From IMG/VR virus record IMGVR_UViG_3300007735_000800, positions 1 to 64,000 of that record: a stretch of 64,000 bases of DNA; one strand, 5' to 3'. Shown here piece after piece: positions 5,524 through 14,367 of the stretch. This DNA is from a virus. Under the pieces are notes generated by a model. That model was not told the DNA's origin. It did not search any database and worked only from the letters and a program-made list of their open reading frames with translations. The translations under genes were made by a program, and so were the position numbers. How positions within the stretch are numbered: position 1 is the stretch's first letter; each line of letters starts with the position of its first letter.

Positions 5524-5958
5524 ATTTTTTAATTCCTGGATTTTATCAAACAATTTTTCTTTTTCAGCATCAACAGAAACCGTCAAATTTATTAAATTTA
5601 GTTTTTCAATATCGTACTCCTCAATTTTCTTTTTTCTTATCAAAGAATCTTTTGGAATATTTGGATCATAATTGCTGAATCCAGGCATCTTTAATGGACA
5701 AGTGAGGTAAGGATAATCTAATTTGGCATAGACTCCCTCTTCTCTCATTAACCATGTATGCGAGTGATCACCACAACCACATCTACCACAATAGTAAAAA
5801 CTTGATTTTTCACTAGCCTTTAAATTTTGACATGGTCTGATTTCATCATTTCCATAACAAGAAATATATCGTAATTTTTTTGTTTCTGGATCTGTTTTTT
5901 TATTTGAAGTTCCACGGGAGGCTATTGCCATAGCCAACAACATCATTTTTTTTATCAT
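5515..5958 (-). CDS. Cys-rich (zinc-ribbon-like) protein next to baseplate genes (147 aa)
   Basis: Cysteines lie in the arrangement C...C...CGRCGCGDHSH...TCP, suggesting a metal-binding knuckle at residues about 35-80. The same order, including the ...P-x-(L/I)-TCP ending, occurs in the 20251-20814 protein, so the two look like paralogs. It overlaps the upstream wedge gene by 4 bases (ATGA-type coupling), implying co-translation with the baseplate operon. The N-terminus is hydrophobic but too short to call a signal peptide. A baseplate or fibre assembly role is possible; function is unknown. Confidence 0.7.
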   Translation of the reverse strand: MIKKMMLLAMAIASRGTSNKKTDPETKKLRYISCYGNDEIRPCQNLKASEKSSFYYCGRCGCGDHSHTWLMREEGVYAKLDYPYLTCPLKMPGFSNYDPNIPKDSLIRKKKIEEYDIEKLNLINLTVSVDAEKEKLFDKIQELKNNK

Positions 5959-6578
5959 GGTGTTTGATATAAAGCTATAGTTCCAGCAGGATAAACGTAT
6001 TGTTCCAAGAATGGTTTATATTTACTTGGAACATTTGCCCTTACTATAAAAAATCCTGCTGAACTTGTATCTATTATAACATCATCTTGAGGTAAGTTGA
6101 GCAATGTGGTTAAAAGATATTTTATTGCTTTTGGTGAACCTTTTAAGTTAAAATAATTTGCATCAGCCTGTATTGCAAATTTTTTTATGTTGTCTAGTAA
6201 ATCACGATTATCCGATGTGGATGAAAAATCGGCACCAGGAAAATATACATCTGCCAGACATTCTAAGAGAGAATTGTTTATTCTCTGTGGATCGTGAATT
6301 GTTTCCCACTCAATGTACGCACCATATCCATGCTCAACGCTAAAAAGCCATCTTAAATAAGATTTTACTATTTGTACTATTGTAACATTATCTGGATCAT
6401 TTTCTGATTCTCTTATTATCCAATTAGGAAACAATGATTGTATTGTTAGATCGTCACCCTTCCAATATTCTCCCTGAATTGCATAAAAATCAGATCCATA
6501 TGTGCTCTTTGCTATATTAACAAATTCATTAATCTTTCTCTCTAAGCTAACCGGAATGTGATTGAATAATAATATCAT
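5955..6578 (-). CDS. Baseplate wedge protein, gp7/gpI-like (207 aa)
   Basis: It directly follows gp25 and gp6, matching the conserved contractile-tail order gpW/gp25 - gpJ/gp6 - gpI/gp7. The C-terminal third (from KGSPKAIKYLLTTLLNLP) resembles the P2 gpI-type domain found at this position. T4 gp7 is far longer (about 1000 residues), so this would be a minimal version. It overlaps gp6 and the following Cys-rich gene by 4 bases each. Gene order gives more support than sequence. Confidence 0.68.
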   Translation of the reverse strand: MILLFNHIPVSLERKINEFVNIAKSTYGSDFYAIQGEYWKGDDLTIQSLFPNWIIRESENDPDNVTIVQIVKSYLRWLFSVEHGYGAYIEWETIHDPQRINNSLLECLADVYFPGADFSSTSDNRDLLDNIKKFAIQADANYFNLKGSPKAIKYLLTTLLNLPQDDVIIDTSSAGFFIVRANVPSKYKPFLEQYVYPAGTIALYQTP

Positions 6579-7651
6579 TGTGTATATACCAAATTTATTC
6601 CCGCAACTGCTCTGTCTGAAAGATATGAAATAAGGGCTGTTGAATTTTCAGATGAAAGGCCATCAACGTAAATATTTACGGTGCAGGGTGCTACAGTTGA
6701 ATTTGCGACAGTTATGTCACTTGACTGTGTTATTCCGCCAATGTTGGAATTTAAAATTGCTTTTTCGTAGTCATCTAATGTGACACATCTGTGTTGTGCA
6801 GTTGCAGCAAATTGAACTTTTGCCTTTGCTGTTTCTGGAACTAGATAATCGTAACCCCCATCCGGAGTATCAGATGTCAAGAAAGTTATTCCAGTTATTG
6901 GAGAGACAGATCCCTGGTTTCCTTTTGCTCCATTTGATATGACTGCTTTGCAATAAACTGTATACGCGGTTGTTATTGAAAATGATTCTGGTAGATTTGT
7001 TGTTACCAAATATCCATTTGAAGTATTCAGAACTGTAAAATAATATTGCCCAGATGAATTTTCAGTGCTTGATTTGTCAACCTTTGTCCATTTTGTTTCT
7101 GTTCCGGAATTATCTACCATATAAAAACTTATGGTATCTGGATCTACTGTTAGAGGTAATATAATTGAATTGGAAGTATAATCCCAATTTGTATACTGTC
7201 CTATGGCTGTCCCGCAGTATAAGGTTATGGTCTGCGCAGAACTGGCTGGAACACTTTCTGTGTTAAAAAATAATATGGAACTTCCATCGGTAGCAGTTCC
7301 ATTAAACGGGGTGTAGTCTGACAATGCGGTTCCAGAAGTTTGAACATTTACTGTTGTGCTAGCTGATTTTTTTACCTCCAGCAATACCGAAGCATTTGAA
7401 GCAGCTCCAACTATTGAAGGCAACAAAGATGCAGTTGATAAAAATGATTCTTTGTATCCAAATTGTGAGTATATTCCATTGTATGCGGTTGCTGTAGCTA
7501 AAATGTCAACTAACATGCTAGCAGCACTGGCATTATTGTCAAAATCGATATCCGAAAGAGTTGGTTCACTTTTCAAAAAGTTTTTTATTGATGTTACTAT
7601 TGATGTGTAATCCAAAGAAGCCACATTTAAATTTTTAAATTGAAGAGTCAT
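6575..7651 (-). CDS. 6: Baseplate wedge subunit gp6 (gpJ-like, short)
   Basis: The N-terminal half has the gp6/gpJ pattern: LKSEPTLSDIDFDNNASAAS, repeated hydrophobic helices and a GYKESFLSTA segment; the C-terminal part (QHRCVTLDDYEKAILNSN) is typical of baseplate J proteins. The start at 7651 is preferred because its ATG overlaps the gp25 stop (ATGA); an in-frame start 24 bases upstream would lie inside gp25. At 358 residues it is about half of T4 gp6 (660), so wedge architecture is probably simpler. It forms the wedge core with gp25 and gp7. Confidence 0.88.
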   Translation of the reverse strand: MTLQFKNLNVASLDYTSIVTSIKNFLKSEPTLSDIDFDNNASAASMLVDILATATAYNGIYSQFGYKESFLSTASLLPSIVGAASNASVLLEVKKSASTTVNVQTSGTALSDYTPFNGTATDGSSILFFNTESVPASSAQTITLYCGTAIGQYTNWDYTSNSIILPLTVDPDTISFYMVDNSGTETKWTKVDKSSTENSSGQYYFTVLNTSNGYLVTTNLPESFSITTAYTVYCKAVISNGAKGNQGSVSPITGITFLTSDTPDGGYDYLVPETAKAKVQFAATAQHRCVTLDDYEKAILNSNIGGITQSSDITVANSTVAPCTVNIYVDGLSSENSTALISYLSDRAVAGINLVYTQ

Positions 7652-8028
7652 TGAAAGTTTACCTCTATTGTGCAAGCTGCAGCTTGTTGATCTGTATTAT
7701 CTAGCAAAGAAAATAAAACATTTAATATTACTTTAGTTTCATTTGAGTATGCCACTGTAACTTTTACATTTGTTATTTCTTTTATTCCAGATTTTATGTA
7801 ATTTTCCAAATTTGTTTCTAACAGTTTTTTATTGGAAGATGGGTTGAATATAAAAGAATAATAATCGGAACCCAAATTCATTGCTGATGGGATTTCTCCC
7901 TTTTGCAATTTACATATATTTTCTATTTTTTGCACATATGAATTATATTCGGAAACAACAGCAAGATCTTTTGTAGCTGTAGTAGTAGAAACTTTATTTC
8001 CGAGTATATTGAAATCTAGGGTTGGCAT
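7648..8028 (-). CDS. 25: Baseplate wedge subunit gp25
   Basis: This 126-residue protein matches T4 gp25 (132 residues) in length and layout, with an N-terminal strand, the region NLGSDYYSFIFNPSSNKKLL, and the closing domain containing IKSGIKEITNVKVTVAYSN. gp25 is the conserved wedge component of all contractile tails and nucleates sheath attachment. It heads the gp25-gp6-gp7 operon behind a leaderless late promoter. Confidence 0.88.
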   Translation of the reverse strand: MPTLDFNILGNKVSTTTATKDLAVVSEYNSYVQKIENICKLQKGEIPSAMNLGSDYYSFIFNPSSNKKLLETNLENYIKSGIKEITNVKVTVAYSNETKVILNVLFSLLDNTDQQAAACTIEVNFQ

Positions 8029-8042
8029 TACAAATATTTATA
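8029..8042 (-). promoter_or_regulatory. T4-type late promoter, leaderless
   Basis: TATAAATA (8042-8035), TTTGTA and ATG (8028): a consensus box six bases from the start codon. Confidence 0.87.
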
Positions 8043-8046
8043 CACA

Positions 8047-8802
8047 TCAGGTAGCATGCGATGTGGCTGGACCACCCTCATATTCATCTTGCGATGTAGT
8101 TTGTTTTGGAAATATGTCAGTAACAACCAATGATGTTTCATGTGCACCGGTATTCAAATAAGTGTTTTTTGTTGAAACAACATAATATTTTTTAGATATC
8201 ATCGAAGGAATTTGATTGATAGGATAACCGCTTATATTGTCTGCTTTTATTGTAATTATATCACCAGGTCTTATTGACGTATCCCCGGCTATGGTAATAC
8301 TTATTTTCGAACCATATTTTACCGAATCTAAAAATTCTCTTCTCTTTGGTGGTGTTGCTTTTGGTGTGTTCCAAAAGGTAGCTACATTTAATCTAAATTT
8401 TAAATAATTTATAAAATTGTCACCAACATCCGGACAAGTACAACTAAAAGGTGATTCCGGGCTTCCCCAAAGACAGCCTAACCAGCTTTCACCAAGAGTT
8501 GCTTCTATTTTCTCACATTCTACGGAATCTTGTCCAGTCAGTGTGCTTAATATATTTGGAATTGGCGGCGATGGAACACTTGGACCTGAAAACGCTGTTG
8601 CCGGGTCAACGCCCAGTACACTGCCTATGAATGAAATATTTGGGAATCTTTCATAGCATTCACTTAAACTAATTGGAGCACTTGTTATGCCTCTTGTTAT
8701 TTGTGCATTGGCGCAAGAGTATGAATCTCTTGAAGATACTGTATTTGTTGCATTAAAAGTTTTTGTAGCGCCTATTGTTTTATAATGTCCGGGGGTAGCC
8801 AT
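8047..8802 (-). CDS. Putative baseplate hub protein, C-terminal hub-like barrel (251 aa)
   Basis: The C-terminal part contains SIRPGDIITIKADNISGYP followed by YYVVSTKNTYLNTGAHET and a beta strand, the pattern of the second barrel of phage hub proteins (gp27/gpD type). The first half is Pro/Ser/Cys-rich. It lies 11 bases downstream of the 677-residue gene, so both may form parts of the hub. T4 gp27 is a single 391-residue protein, so a split or enlarged hub is inferred. A late tail-tip protein of another class cannot be excluded. Confidence 0.5.
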   Translation of the reverse strand: MATPGHYKTIGATKTFNATNTVSSRDSYSCANAQITRGITSAPISLSECYERFPNISFIGSVLGVDPATAFSGPSVPSPPIPNILSTLTGQDSVECEKIEATLGESWLGCLWGSPESPFSCTCPDVGDNFINYLKFRLNVATFWNTPKATPPKRREFLDSVKYGSKISITIAGDTSIRPGDIITIKADNISGYPINQIPSMISKKYYVVSTKNTYLNTGAHETSLVVTDIFPKQTTSQDEYEGGPATSHAT

Positions 8803-8813
8803 AGTTTACTCCA

Positions 8814-10847
8814 TTATGCACAGGGCCCGTCTACGACGTTTTCTGCACTGAACGAATACAAATATTTTCCTTCAAAGTTATTTAATATTGCAGTATCCGT
8901 GACTCCAGCATCTGTCAAAATTTTTATCATTGATGTTTTGTACATTCTCACTACATGTCTGGTTTCATTTGTGTTTGTGTATGGAGAAGGATTCGTAGAA
9001 TTTCCATAAATTCCAATTGGACGGTATTTAAGGCTACTTAATGGACCAGATGCGCCAAGATCTTCGCTGTACCAACCGGGTCCATAGTATGCCGTATTAA
9101 CACCAAATGGTGGGCTCATATTAAATCTTTCATTTAAATTTATAGCCCAAGTTGTTATATCACTACTATCACTTCCCTCTGTTTCACTTACTTCCCATTC
9201 CTCAAGAGCTCTTATCGCTGGGTTTGGGGTTGAAGGTGTTTGCCATGTTGTCGGATTGTATGTTATCTTTTTCCAAGAATAAAGATATTTCATGGCTTCA
9301 TTGGATTTTCCATTTGTTGCGTATGGAGAAACCTCTGGCTTGTATCCAGTGATAACAGCAAAAAATGATTCTTGTTCTTCCTCTTGAACACAACATAATA
9401 CGTATTTTACAAAATTTTGTTTTTCTATATCTCTTATAAAATTTAATTTGTCACTATCTCCATCGTATTGATCATATACCTCCCAGCGTATATTAATAAC
9501 TTTTTGAAGATTTGATTTAGTCTCACTTAAATCTGTGGCTCCGGGTATGGTTGTTATTGGTTCCGGTGTTTCACCACTAGCTTGATTAAATTCATATGGA
9601 TCTACTGGAGTAAAATCAAACATGTTATGCCACATTTCAGTATTATCAACGTATGGATAATGATTGTAGCTTCCCATAAAATTTGTAGCTACATACTGAT
9701 CTGCTTGGCCTGGTTCCTGGCTAATTAAAGCCACTCTGGAAGAATTGTCTACAGAACCCAAATTATCATAATATCCCCAGTGATTTTTATCTATAAGTTC
9801 ATCTGCACCGGGAGGAACTTTGTCTTCCACTCCCTCAGAATTTATTATTTCAATATCATATTTTTGTCCATCGTCTTGAAACTGGTATGCAAGTTCATAA
9901 TATGGATATTGTATATTTATGGTATCATTTAAAACTTTTGGTGTTTTTCTTATGTAAAAATATTTTTTTGATATAAACTGATCTGCAGGGGATGTAGTTA
10001 ATAAGTATATTTTTTTGTATGGTTTTTCATCATTACTTAAAAGCTGAAATGGTGTATCACTGTTATATACGGAATAATAATATCCACGATCATTCATTTT
10101 TTGTATTGCATGCAGATCATCATCTAGATTTTCATAAAAATATTTAAAATTAATTACATTGTCAAATTCTGTCCAAAACATATATCTTGGCTCTTGTGTA
10201 ACATAATTGCATGCTAGAGTAGAGAGATAATACATGTACTGTAAATAATTGTCACTCGGACTTTCATTTCTGTAGTCCATCGGATTCAAAGGTCTATATA
10301 AAATATAATTTGAAGTGTAATCATTAAAATTTAATGTTGGTGCTTTTGCGTATTCGTAATCGTTTGTAACGGAATCTTGTAAATAATTGTAAACAAAATC
10401 ACTGTTAAAATTATGAGTCTTATAAACTTTTGGTTTATTTGTATTCATTATTTGCAACAGTGAGTGCTGTTGAGAATGCTTGTACATCTCATTGCTAAAA
10501 TTAATTGTTACAAAATTTTCTTCAGTTTCTGATGCAGCGTTGTTTAAATATGATGTTCCGGTTATAGTAAAAGTAGATTTGCTGTTATCTAAAAAAGTTA
10601 ATTCAATATAGTCTATATCATAATTTTTGATATAAGTCATTATATCCGAAGTATCTCTTACTGTTAGTGCACCGTTTGGCAATAAATCAAAAATACTTTC
10701 TAAAAATTCTATTCTTTCAAATTGACAAAATCCATTTTTTTTATCTATTATTGATAATTTAAAATTTGGATCTGTTGTTGTTTTAAGAATGATATCTACT
10801 ATATTAGAAGATACTGGATTATCTTGTATTCTATTTGGAGCTGGCAT
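8814..10847 (-). CDS. Large baseplate or hub structural protein (677 aa)
   Basis: The opening (SIIDKKNGFCQFERIEFLES, then FDLLPNGALTVRDTSD) resembles the first barrel of hub-type tail proteins, where a residue pattern of the kind L-P-x-G-x-(L/F)-x-(V/I)-x-D recurs. The long Tyr/Asp/Asn-rich middle has no recognised domain. It sits between the gp53-like gene and the gp27-like C-terminal gene, with gaps of 2 and 11 bases. I read it as the main hub or hub-extension protein; it could instead be a wedge or tail-tip protein. Confidence 0.5.
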   Translation of the reverse strand: MPAPNRIQDNPVSSNIVDIILKTTTDPNFKLSIIDKKNGFCQFERIEFLESIFDLLPNGALTVRDTSDIMTYIKNYDIDYIELTFLDNSKSTFTITGTSYLNNAASETEENFVTINFSNEMYKHSQQHSLLQIMNTNKPKVYKTHNFNSDFVYNYLQDSVTNDYEYAKAPTLNFNDYTSNYILYRPLNPMDYRNESPSDNYLQYMYYLSTLACNYVTQEPRYMFWTEFDNVINFKYFYENLDDDLHAIQKMNDRGYYYSVYNSDTPFQLLSNDEKPYKKIYLLTTSPADQFISKKYFYIRKTPKVLNDTINIQYPYYELAYQFQDDGQKYDIEIINSEGVEDKVPPGADELIDKNHWGYYDNLGSVDNSSRVALISQEPGQADQYVATNFMGSYNHYPYVDNTEMWHNMFDFTPVDPYEFNQASGETPEPITTIPGATDLSETKSNLQKVINIRWEVYDQYDGDSDKLNFIRDIEKQNFVKYVLCCVQEEEQESFFAVITGYKPEVSPYATNGKSNEAMKYLYSWKKITYNPTTWQTPSTPNPAIRALEEWEVSETEGSDSSDITTWAINLNERFNMSPPFGVNTAYYGPGWYSEDLGASGPLSSLKYRPIGIYGNSTNPSPYTNTNETRHVVRMYKTSMIKILTDAGVTDTAILNNFEGKYLYSFSAENVVDGPCA

Positions 10848-10849
10848 AA

Positions 10850-11680
10850 TTAAGATTCGTAATCTTGTTCAATCAAGTTGAATGATTTGTATCCAACCGA
10901 ATATGGACTAAAAGCTTTTATAGTTATACTACTTAATTCAGCCGAATCCATGTAAGAAACTTCAGCTGAAGTTATTCCTGTTGGTTCATAAGGAGAAGAG
11001 CCCTTTGCCAAAATTGGCAGTTCAGAATCCAATAACAAATATGTCGTATCTATTGTGTTTTGTTTGTACGATGATTCTTTTGTAATTGTGTCTTGTGCTT
11101 TTACTTCTGTTAAATTTATCCCATAAGGAGTAGCAGATATATCAGTTTCATAATAGTTGGTCGCCCCCTTCGCTATTATTTGTATATCTGATCCGGAAAT
11201 TAAAGTCAATCCTTGAAGTTCTTTTAAATAAGTTCTCCTAGAGAAGCTATTGTATTCCTTTGAAAGTGCAAACCCACCAGTTAAGCTAAAATTTCCAACA
11301 TAACTAAATTGCCATGGAGACCCAGCTGTTCCAGTAAATGGTGTAACTAAAGAACCTTTCGGGGCATACATGTCATATGAGCCGTTTGATCCCCATATTG
11401 TTGTTGTTGTTTCAAAATCTAAAATTTCTGCAGAAGTTGATTGTTTTGTTAAAGTAAATGGATTTATTGTTTTATTTGCTAATAAAAATAACCAAATAGA
11501 ATTTGCATCTTTGTATAAGGAATAACCAGCTTCAACTAGAGTTTGAGATTTATCTACATCTAAATTTTGAGTTTGAATATTAGATTCACTTATTTCGTAA
11601 TAACTTGTAAAATCCACAAGAGTAAACGAACCCAATGTGGTTTCATAACTTCTTTTTGGTAGTGAGTTAGAATAATTCAT
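10850..11680 (-). CDS. 53: Baseplate wedge protein, gp53-like
   Basis: Residues about 50-80 (AGYSLYKDANSIWLFLLANK followed by TINPF) match the typical gp53 motif, where a LysM-like fold carries Y-x-L-Y-x(3)-x-W-x(3)-LAN. The protein is 276 residues against 196 in T4, with additional Ser/Thr-rich beta segments. It overlaps gp48 at a shared base (TAATG-type junction). gp53 closes the inter-wedge contacts of the baseplate. Confidence 0.65.
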   Translation of the reverse strand: MNYSNSLPKRSYETTLGSFTLVDFTSYYEISESNIQTQNLDVDKSQTLVEAGYSLYKDANSIWLFLLANKTINPFTLTKQSTSAEILDFETTTTIWGSNGSYDMYAPKGSLVTPFTGTAGSPWQFSYVGNFSLTGGFALSKEYNSFSRRTYLKELQGLTLISGSDIQIIAKGATNYYETDISATPYGINLTEVKAQDTITKESSYKQNTIDTTYLLLDSELPILAKGSSPYEPTGITSAEVSYMDSAELSSITIKAFSPYSVGYKSFNLIEQDYES

Positions 11681-12498
11681 TATGGTCTAAAAGTTCCAAA
11701 GTATTTAGTTGATATTTCAGATTTTGAAAGAACCGCATTTGTGGGAGGATCATAAGTTCCAGTTTCAAATTCAGCAAAAGACAATGCCATCATTGTTATG
11801 TTAGAATTTCCATTTGGCAAATATCTTACTATTGGATCAGTCTTATCATTTTTCTTTACATATATGCTTGCCAAAACACATGGTAAAGGTTCTCCCAGCC
11901 AATTTGCTGTTAGATTTGAGGATGATAAAGATGATGAATTATTGTAACCACCGGTGACTGTCATTGCCCATATATTTTGAGGATAGGTTCTTTCTGGCAA
12001 TCCTGTAGCTACTGACGGATATGAAGCTTTTCTAAAAGTTCCAACTATGTTCTCAACTTGAATACTTTCTGCTTCATTTTTTGGAACAAATATGTATTCA
12101 AAATAGTATTTTTTGCGAGCTTCGGATATTAAAGTAGCTTCAGTTACGTTGGAAAATCTTCTATAGGTAGATGTGGAATACATATATTCATCCTGAAATG
12201 CACCCCCCTGTAATAATCTATTCCACAGAGTATCAAAATTTTTAATTCCACCGCTATTGGCCAAACCAGCTTCCGATAAAACCGGTCCCACTGGATTGGT
12301 TCCTTCACCATATTCATGTTCAACTGTATAACTTGGCTCTTTTGGCATCGGTAAACTTATAGTGGCAAAATTTCTATTTATAATGCCATACCGTGTCCGA
12401 TCTTCATTTATCAATGAATATTCAGCAGCGTAAAAATTTAACCATAGAGGTTGTTCTATAGCATAATTTCCTAAAGGATATTGATAATATAAAGCCAT
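11680..12498 (-). CDS. 48: Baseplate tail-tube cap protein gp48
   Basis: The second half has the gp48/tube-fold pattern: KKYYFEYIFVPKNEAESIQV, then VGTFRKASYPSV, and PCVLASIYVKKN followed by NITMMALSFAEFETG. T4 gp48 is 364 residues; this is 272. It forms the platform on which gp54 and the tail tube assemble. It is the first gene of the 12498-to-8047 late operon. Confidence 0.72.
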   Translation of the reverse strand: MALYYQYPLGNYAIEQPLWLNFYAAEYSLINEDRTRYGIINRNFATISLPMPKEPSYTVEHEYGEGTNPVGPVLSEAGLANSGGIKNFDTLWNRLLQGGAFQDEYMYSTSTYRRFSNVTEATLISEARKKYYFEYIFVPKNEAESIQVENIVGTFRKASYPSVATGLPERTYPQNIWAMTVTGGYNNSSSLSSSNLTANWLGEPLPCVLASIYVKKNDKTDPIVRYLPNGNSNITMMALSFAEFETGTYDPPTNAVLSKSEISTKYFGTFRP

Positions 12499-12531
12499 TA
12501 CAAATATTTATCTTTTTTCATAAATATTTTT
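12499..12531. promoter_or_regulatory. Divergent leaderless late promoters
   Basis: On the minus strand GATAAATA (12512-12505) lies six bases from the gp48 ATG (12498). On the plus strand CATAAATA (12519-12526) lies five bases from the gp4 ATG (12532). The whole 33-base gap is just the two promoters. Confidence 0.85.
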
Positions 12532-12951
12532 ATGGCATACAAAACTACATTCAAACCAAAAAATGTAAAAAAGTATGTAGGTGATGTGTCAAAAATCAAA
12601 TGTCGTTCTTTATGGGAACGAAATATATGCAAGTTTTGCGATGAACACGATAACGTAATTAAATGGTCTTTTGAGGAAATAGTTGTACCATACATGAGCC
12701 CCATAGACCAAAAAATTCACAATTATTTTCCAGATTTTTTGATTCAATTTAACGATAAAAATCAAATAAAATCTTGGATGGTTGAGGTAAAACCCAAAAA
12801 ACAAACATATTTAAAAGAGGATGCTTCAAAAAAAGAAAAGATAACCTGGCTGATAAACAGCGCAAAATGGAAAGCAGCCGAGGCTTACTGCAAGAAGAAC
12901 AACATGGAATTCAAAATAATAACGGAAAAAGAGATATTCAATAATGGCTAA
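12532..12951 (+). CDS. 4: Head completion protein gp4 (TnsA-like nuclease fold)
   Basis: It matches T4 gp4 (150 residues) along its length: GDVSKIKCRSLWERNICKFC near residues 17-36, HNYFPDFLIQF near 62-72 and VEVKPKKQT near 83-91. These supply the E, D and ExK residues of a TnsA/restriction-like fold. gp4 is needed late in head maturation, before tail joining. The start is fixed by the leaderless late promoter. Confidence 0.87.
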   Translation: MAYKTTFKPKNVKKYVGDVSKIKCRSLWERNICKFCDEHDNVIKWSFEEIVVPYMSPIDQKIHNYFPDFLIQFNDKNQIKSWMVEVKPKKQTYLKEDASKKEKITWLINSAKWKAAEAYCKKNNMEFKIITEKEIFNNG

Positions 12952-13516
12952 TCAAAATTCAATACAAACAATTAAAAATTATTTTGAAAGACACAATGGT
13001 TTGCAGTTGGCTAATAGATTCCAGGTTAACTTTTCTGGATTGCCTCTTGGAATTTGGAGAGGTCCAATAGAAATACAAGCTCAACAAATTGAGCTCCCAC
13101 CCAGATCTATAAGTACTGTTCAAGATGGTTTAATAGGTTTCGGAAATGGTAGATTTGTTCCAAGAAGTCAGAATATATTGCCTGGACCGGGTGTAATAAT
13201 AGCTTTTCCAATAACGAATGATAATTATCTTTTAGAATTTTTTAATAATTGGTTTAATTACATTTATACAGGTCCAAGATCAAATAACAATTATACAAAT
13301 CCATTCGTAGTTCAGTACTATGATAATTCGGTATTCAATAGTACAATGTATCTTGATTATTTGGATCCAAACGGTGAAGTAAATAGCACCATGACTTTTT
13401 ATGAAGTGTTCCCTGCGGAAATACAACCAATCAGATTGAGTATGACAACTCCAGATAGCTATGTTAGTTTAGTTGTTACTTTTGGTTTTAGAGATTTTGT
13501 ACATAATTTTAATTAA
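12944..13516 (+). CDS. Tail-tube-fold protein, possible gp54 tube initiator (190 aa)
   Basis: The pattern NGLQLANRFQVNFSGLP, then IELPPRSIST, then a late ITMTFYEVFP-like strand (here STMTFYEVFPAEIQPI) fits the tail-tube fold shared by gp19, gp48 and gp54. Since gp48 is upstream and two gp19 genes are at 36 kb, the baseplate-side initiator gp54 is the likeliest identity. It is shorter than T4 gp54 (320). It overlaps gp4 by 8 bases. Confidence 0.6.
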   Translation: MANQNSIQTIKNYFERHNGLQLANRFQVNFSGLPLGIWRGPIEIQAQQIELPPRSISTVQDGLIGFGNGRFVPRSQNILPGPGVIIAFPITNDNYLLEFFNNWFNYIYTGPRSNNNYTNPFVVQYYDNSVFNSTMYLDYLDPNGEVNSTMTFYEVFPAEIQPIRLSMTTPDSYVSLVVTFGFRDFVHNFN

Positions 13517-13524
13517 GGTTTAAT

Positions 13525-14190
13525 ATGAATGAAATAAATGATTTAATTTTAAATTTACTTCCAGAGTATGAATGTTTACTTCCATTTTCAAACAAGAATG
13601 TGGTTTTTACCCCATTTAAAGTTAAAGATGCTAAAAATATAGCAATATTATTGGAAGAAAAAAATAAAAATTCTATAAAAAATATTTTTGTCCAAATTTT
13701 AAAAAATAATGTAAAAAATATTGATGTTATGGATTTGTGTTTAGCTGATGCTGAATATCTTTTTCTTCAAATACGAAGCAAAAGCGTTGATGAGCAATTA
13801 AATGTTAAAGTAAACGACATTCCCCAAAAGATAAACATCTCATCGATAAAAGGAAGAAATTCCTTAATAGATGAAGAAATAAAAATTTTTGATAATGTTT
13901 CTTTGCGCTTAAAAACTCCTTTACTTAAAGATTTATTAAATACGGATTTGGATGATGATAATGCCATCATACTTAAATCAATAAAATCAATAACAATTAA
14001 AAATCAAATTTATGATATTTCAAAATATCTATCATCTGAAGCAAAAGAAGTTTTAGATAATATGTCACTGAAAACTTTAAACTTAATAAAATCACATCTT
14101 TCGAAGCAGCCTGAATTGTATGCTCTTATAGAGCATGAAGGAAAAGAAAGAGAGGTATCAGGCTTTCTAACTTTTTTTATCTTTCGGTGA
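13525..14190 (+). CDS. 26: Baseplate hub assembly protein gp26
   Basis: It has the T4 gp26 baseplate-protein family pattern: LPFSNKNVVFTPFKVKDAK near residues 20-40, an IDVMDLCLADAEYLFLQIRS block near 66-88, and a C-terminal helical region. It has 221 residues against 208 in T4. gp26-family proteins are assembly factors of the hub and tape measure, comparable in position to tape-measure chaperones of other tails. A T7 slippery run lies 10 bases before its stop and could give a longer product. Confidence 0.8.
   Translation: MNEINDLILNLLPEYECLLPFSNKNVVFTPFKVKDAKNIAILLEEKNKNSIKNIFVQILKNNVKNIDVMDLCLADAEYLFLQIRSKSVDEQLNVKVNDIPQKINISSIKGRNSLIDEEIKIFDNVSLRLKTPLLKDLLNTDLDDDNAIILKSIKSITIKNQIYDISKYLSSEAKEVLDNMSLKTLNLIKSHLSKQPELYALIEHEGKEREVSGFLTFFIFR
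14172..14178 (+). promoter_or_regulatory. Predicted -1 ribosomal frameshift site at the gp26 end
   Basis: Read in the gp26 frame, this is T-TTT-TTT, a perfect X-XXY-YYZ slippery heptamer ending 10 bases before the TGA at 14188-14190. A -1 slip enters the open frame continuing to 14366, giving a fusion of about 280 residues. Many phage tail operons make such chaperone fusions this way. No stable downstream hairpin is obvious. Confidence 0.6.
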
Positions 14191-14366
14191 GTTTTTTTGA
14201 TTTAAAGGATTATTATGTCACAAATTTTAATTTGATAAACAATTATAAATGGACTTTATTTGATTTGGAAAATATGTTGTTCTGGGAAAGAGAAATTTAC
14301 ATAAATCTTTTAGCAGACCATAATGAAAAGTTGATGAGATCTAAAAATTTTAAGCAAATAAAATAA
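14187..14366 (+). CDS. Short ORF after gp26, frameshift extension or gp51-like (59 aa from GTG)
   Basis: The frame is open from upstream of the gp26 stop to TAA at 14364-14366. It reads SFFDLKDYYVTN, then LFDLENMLFWEREIYINLL near its centre; the FxREIYxxLL pattern resembles short proteins following gp26 in T4-like phages. There is no in-frame ATG at the front and no ribosome-binding site for the GTG at 14187, which overlaps the gp26 stop as GTGA. It is therefore made either by coupling or, more likely, as a -1 frameshift fusion with gp26. Confidence 0.65.
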   Translation: MSFFDLKDYYVTNFNLINNYKWTLFDLENMLFWEREIYINLLADHNEKLMRSKNFKQIK

Positions 14367-14367
14367 A

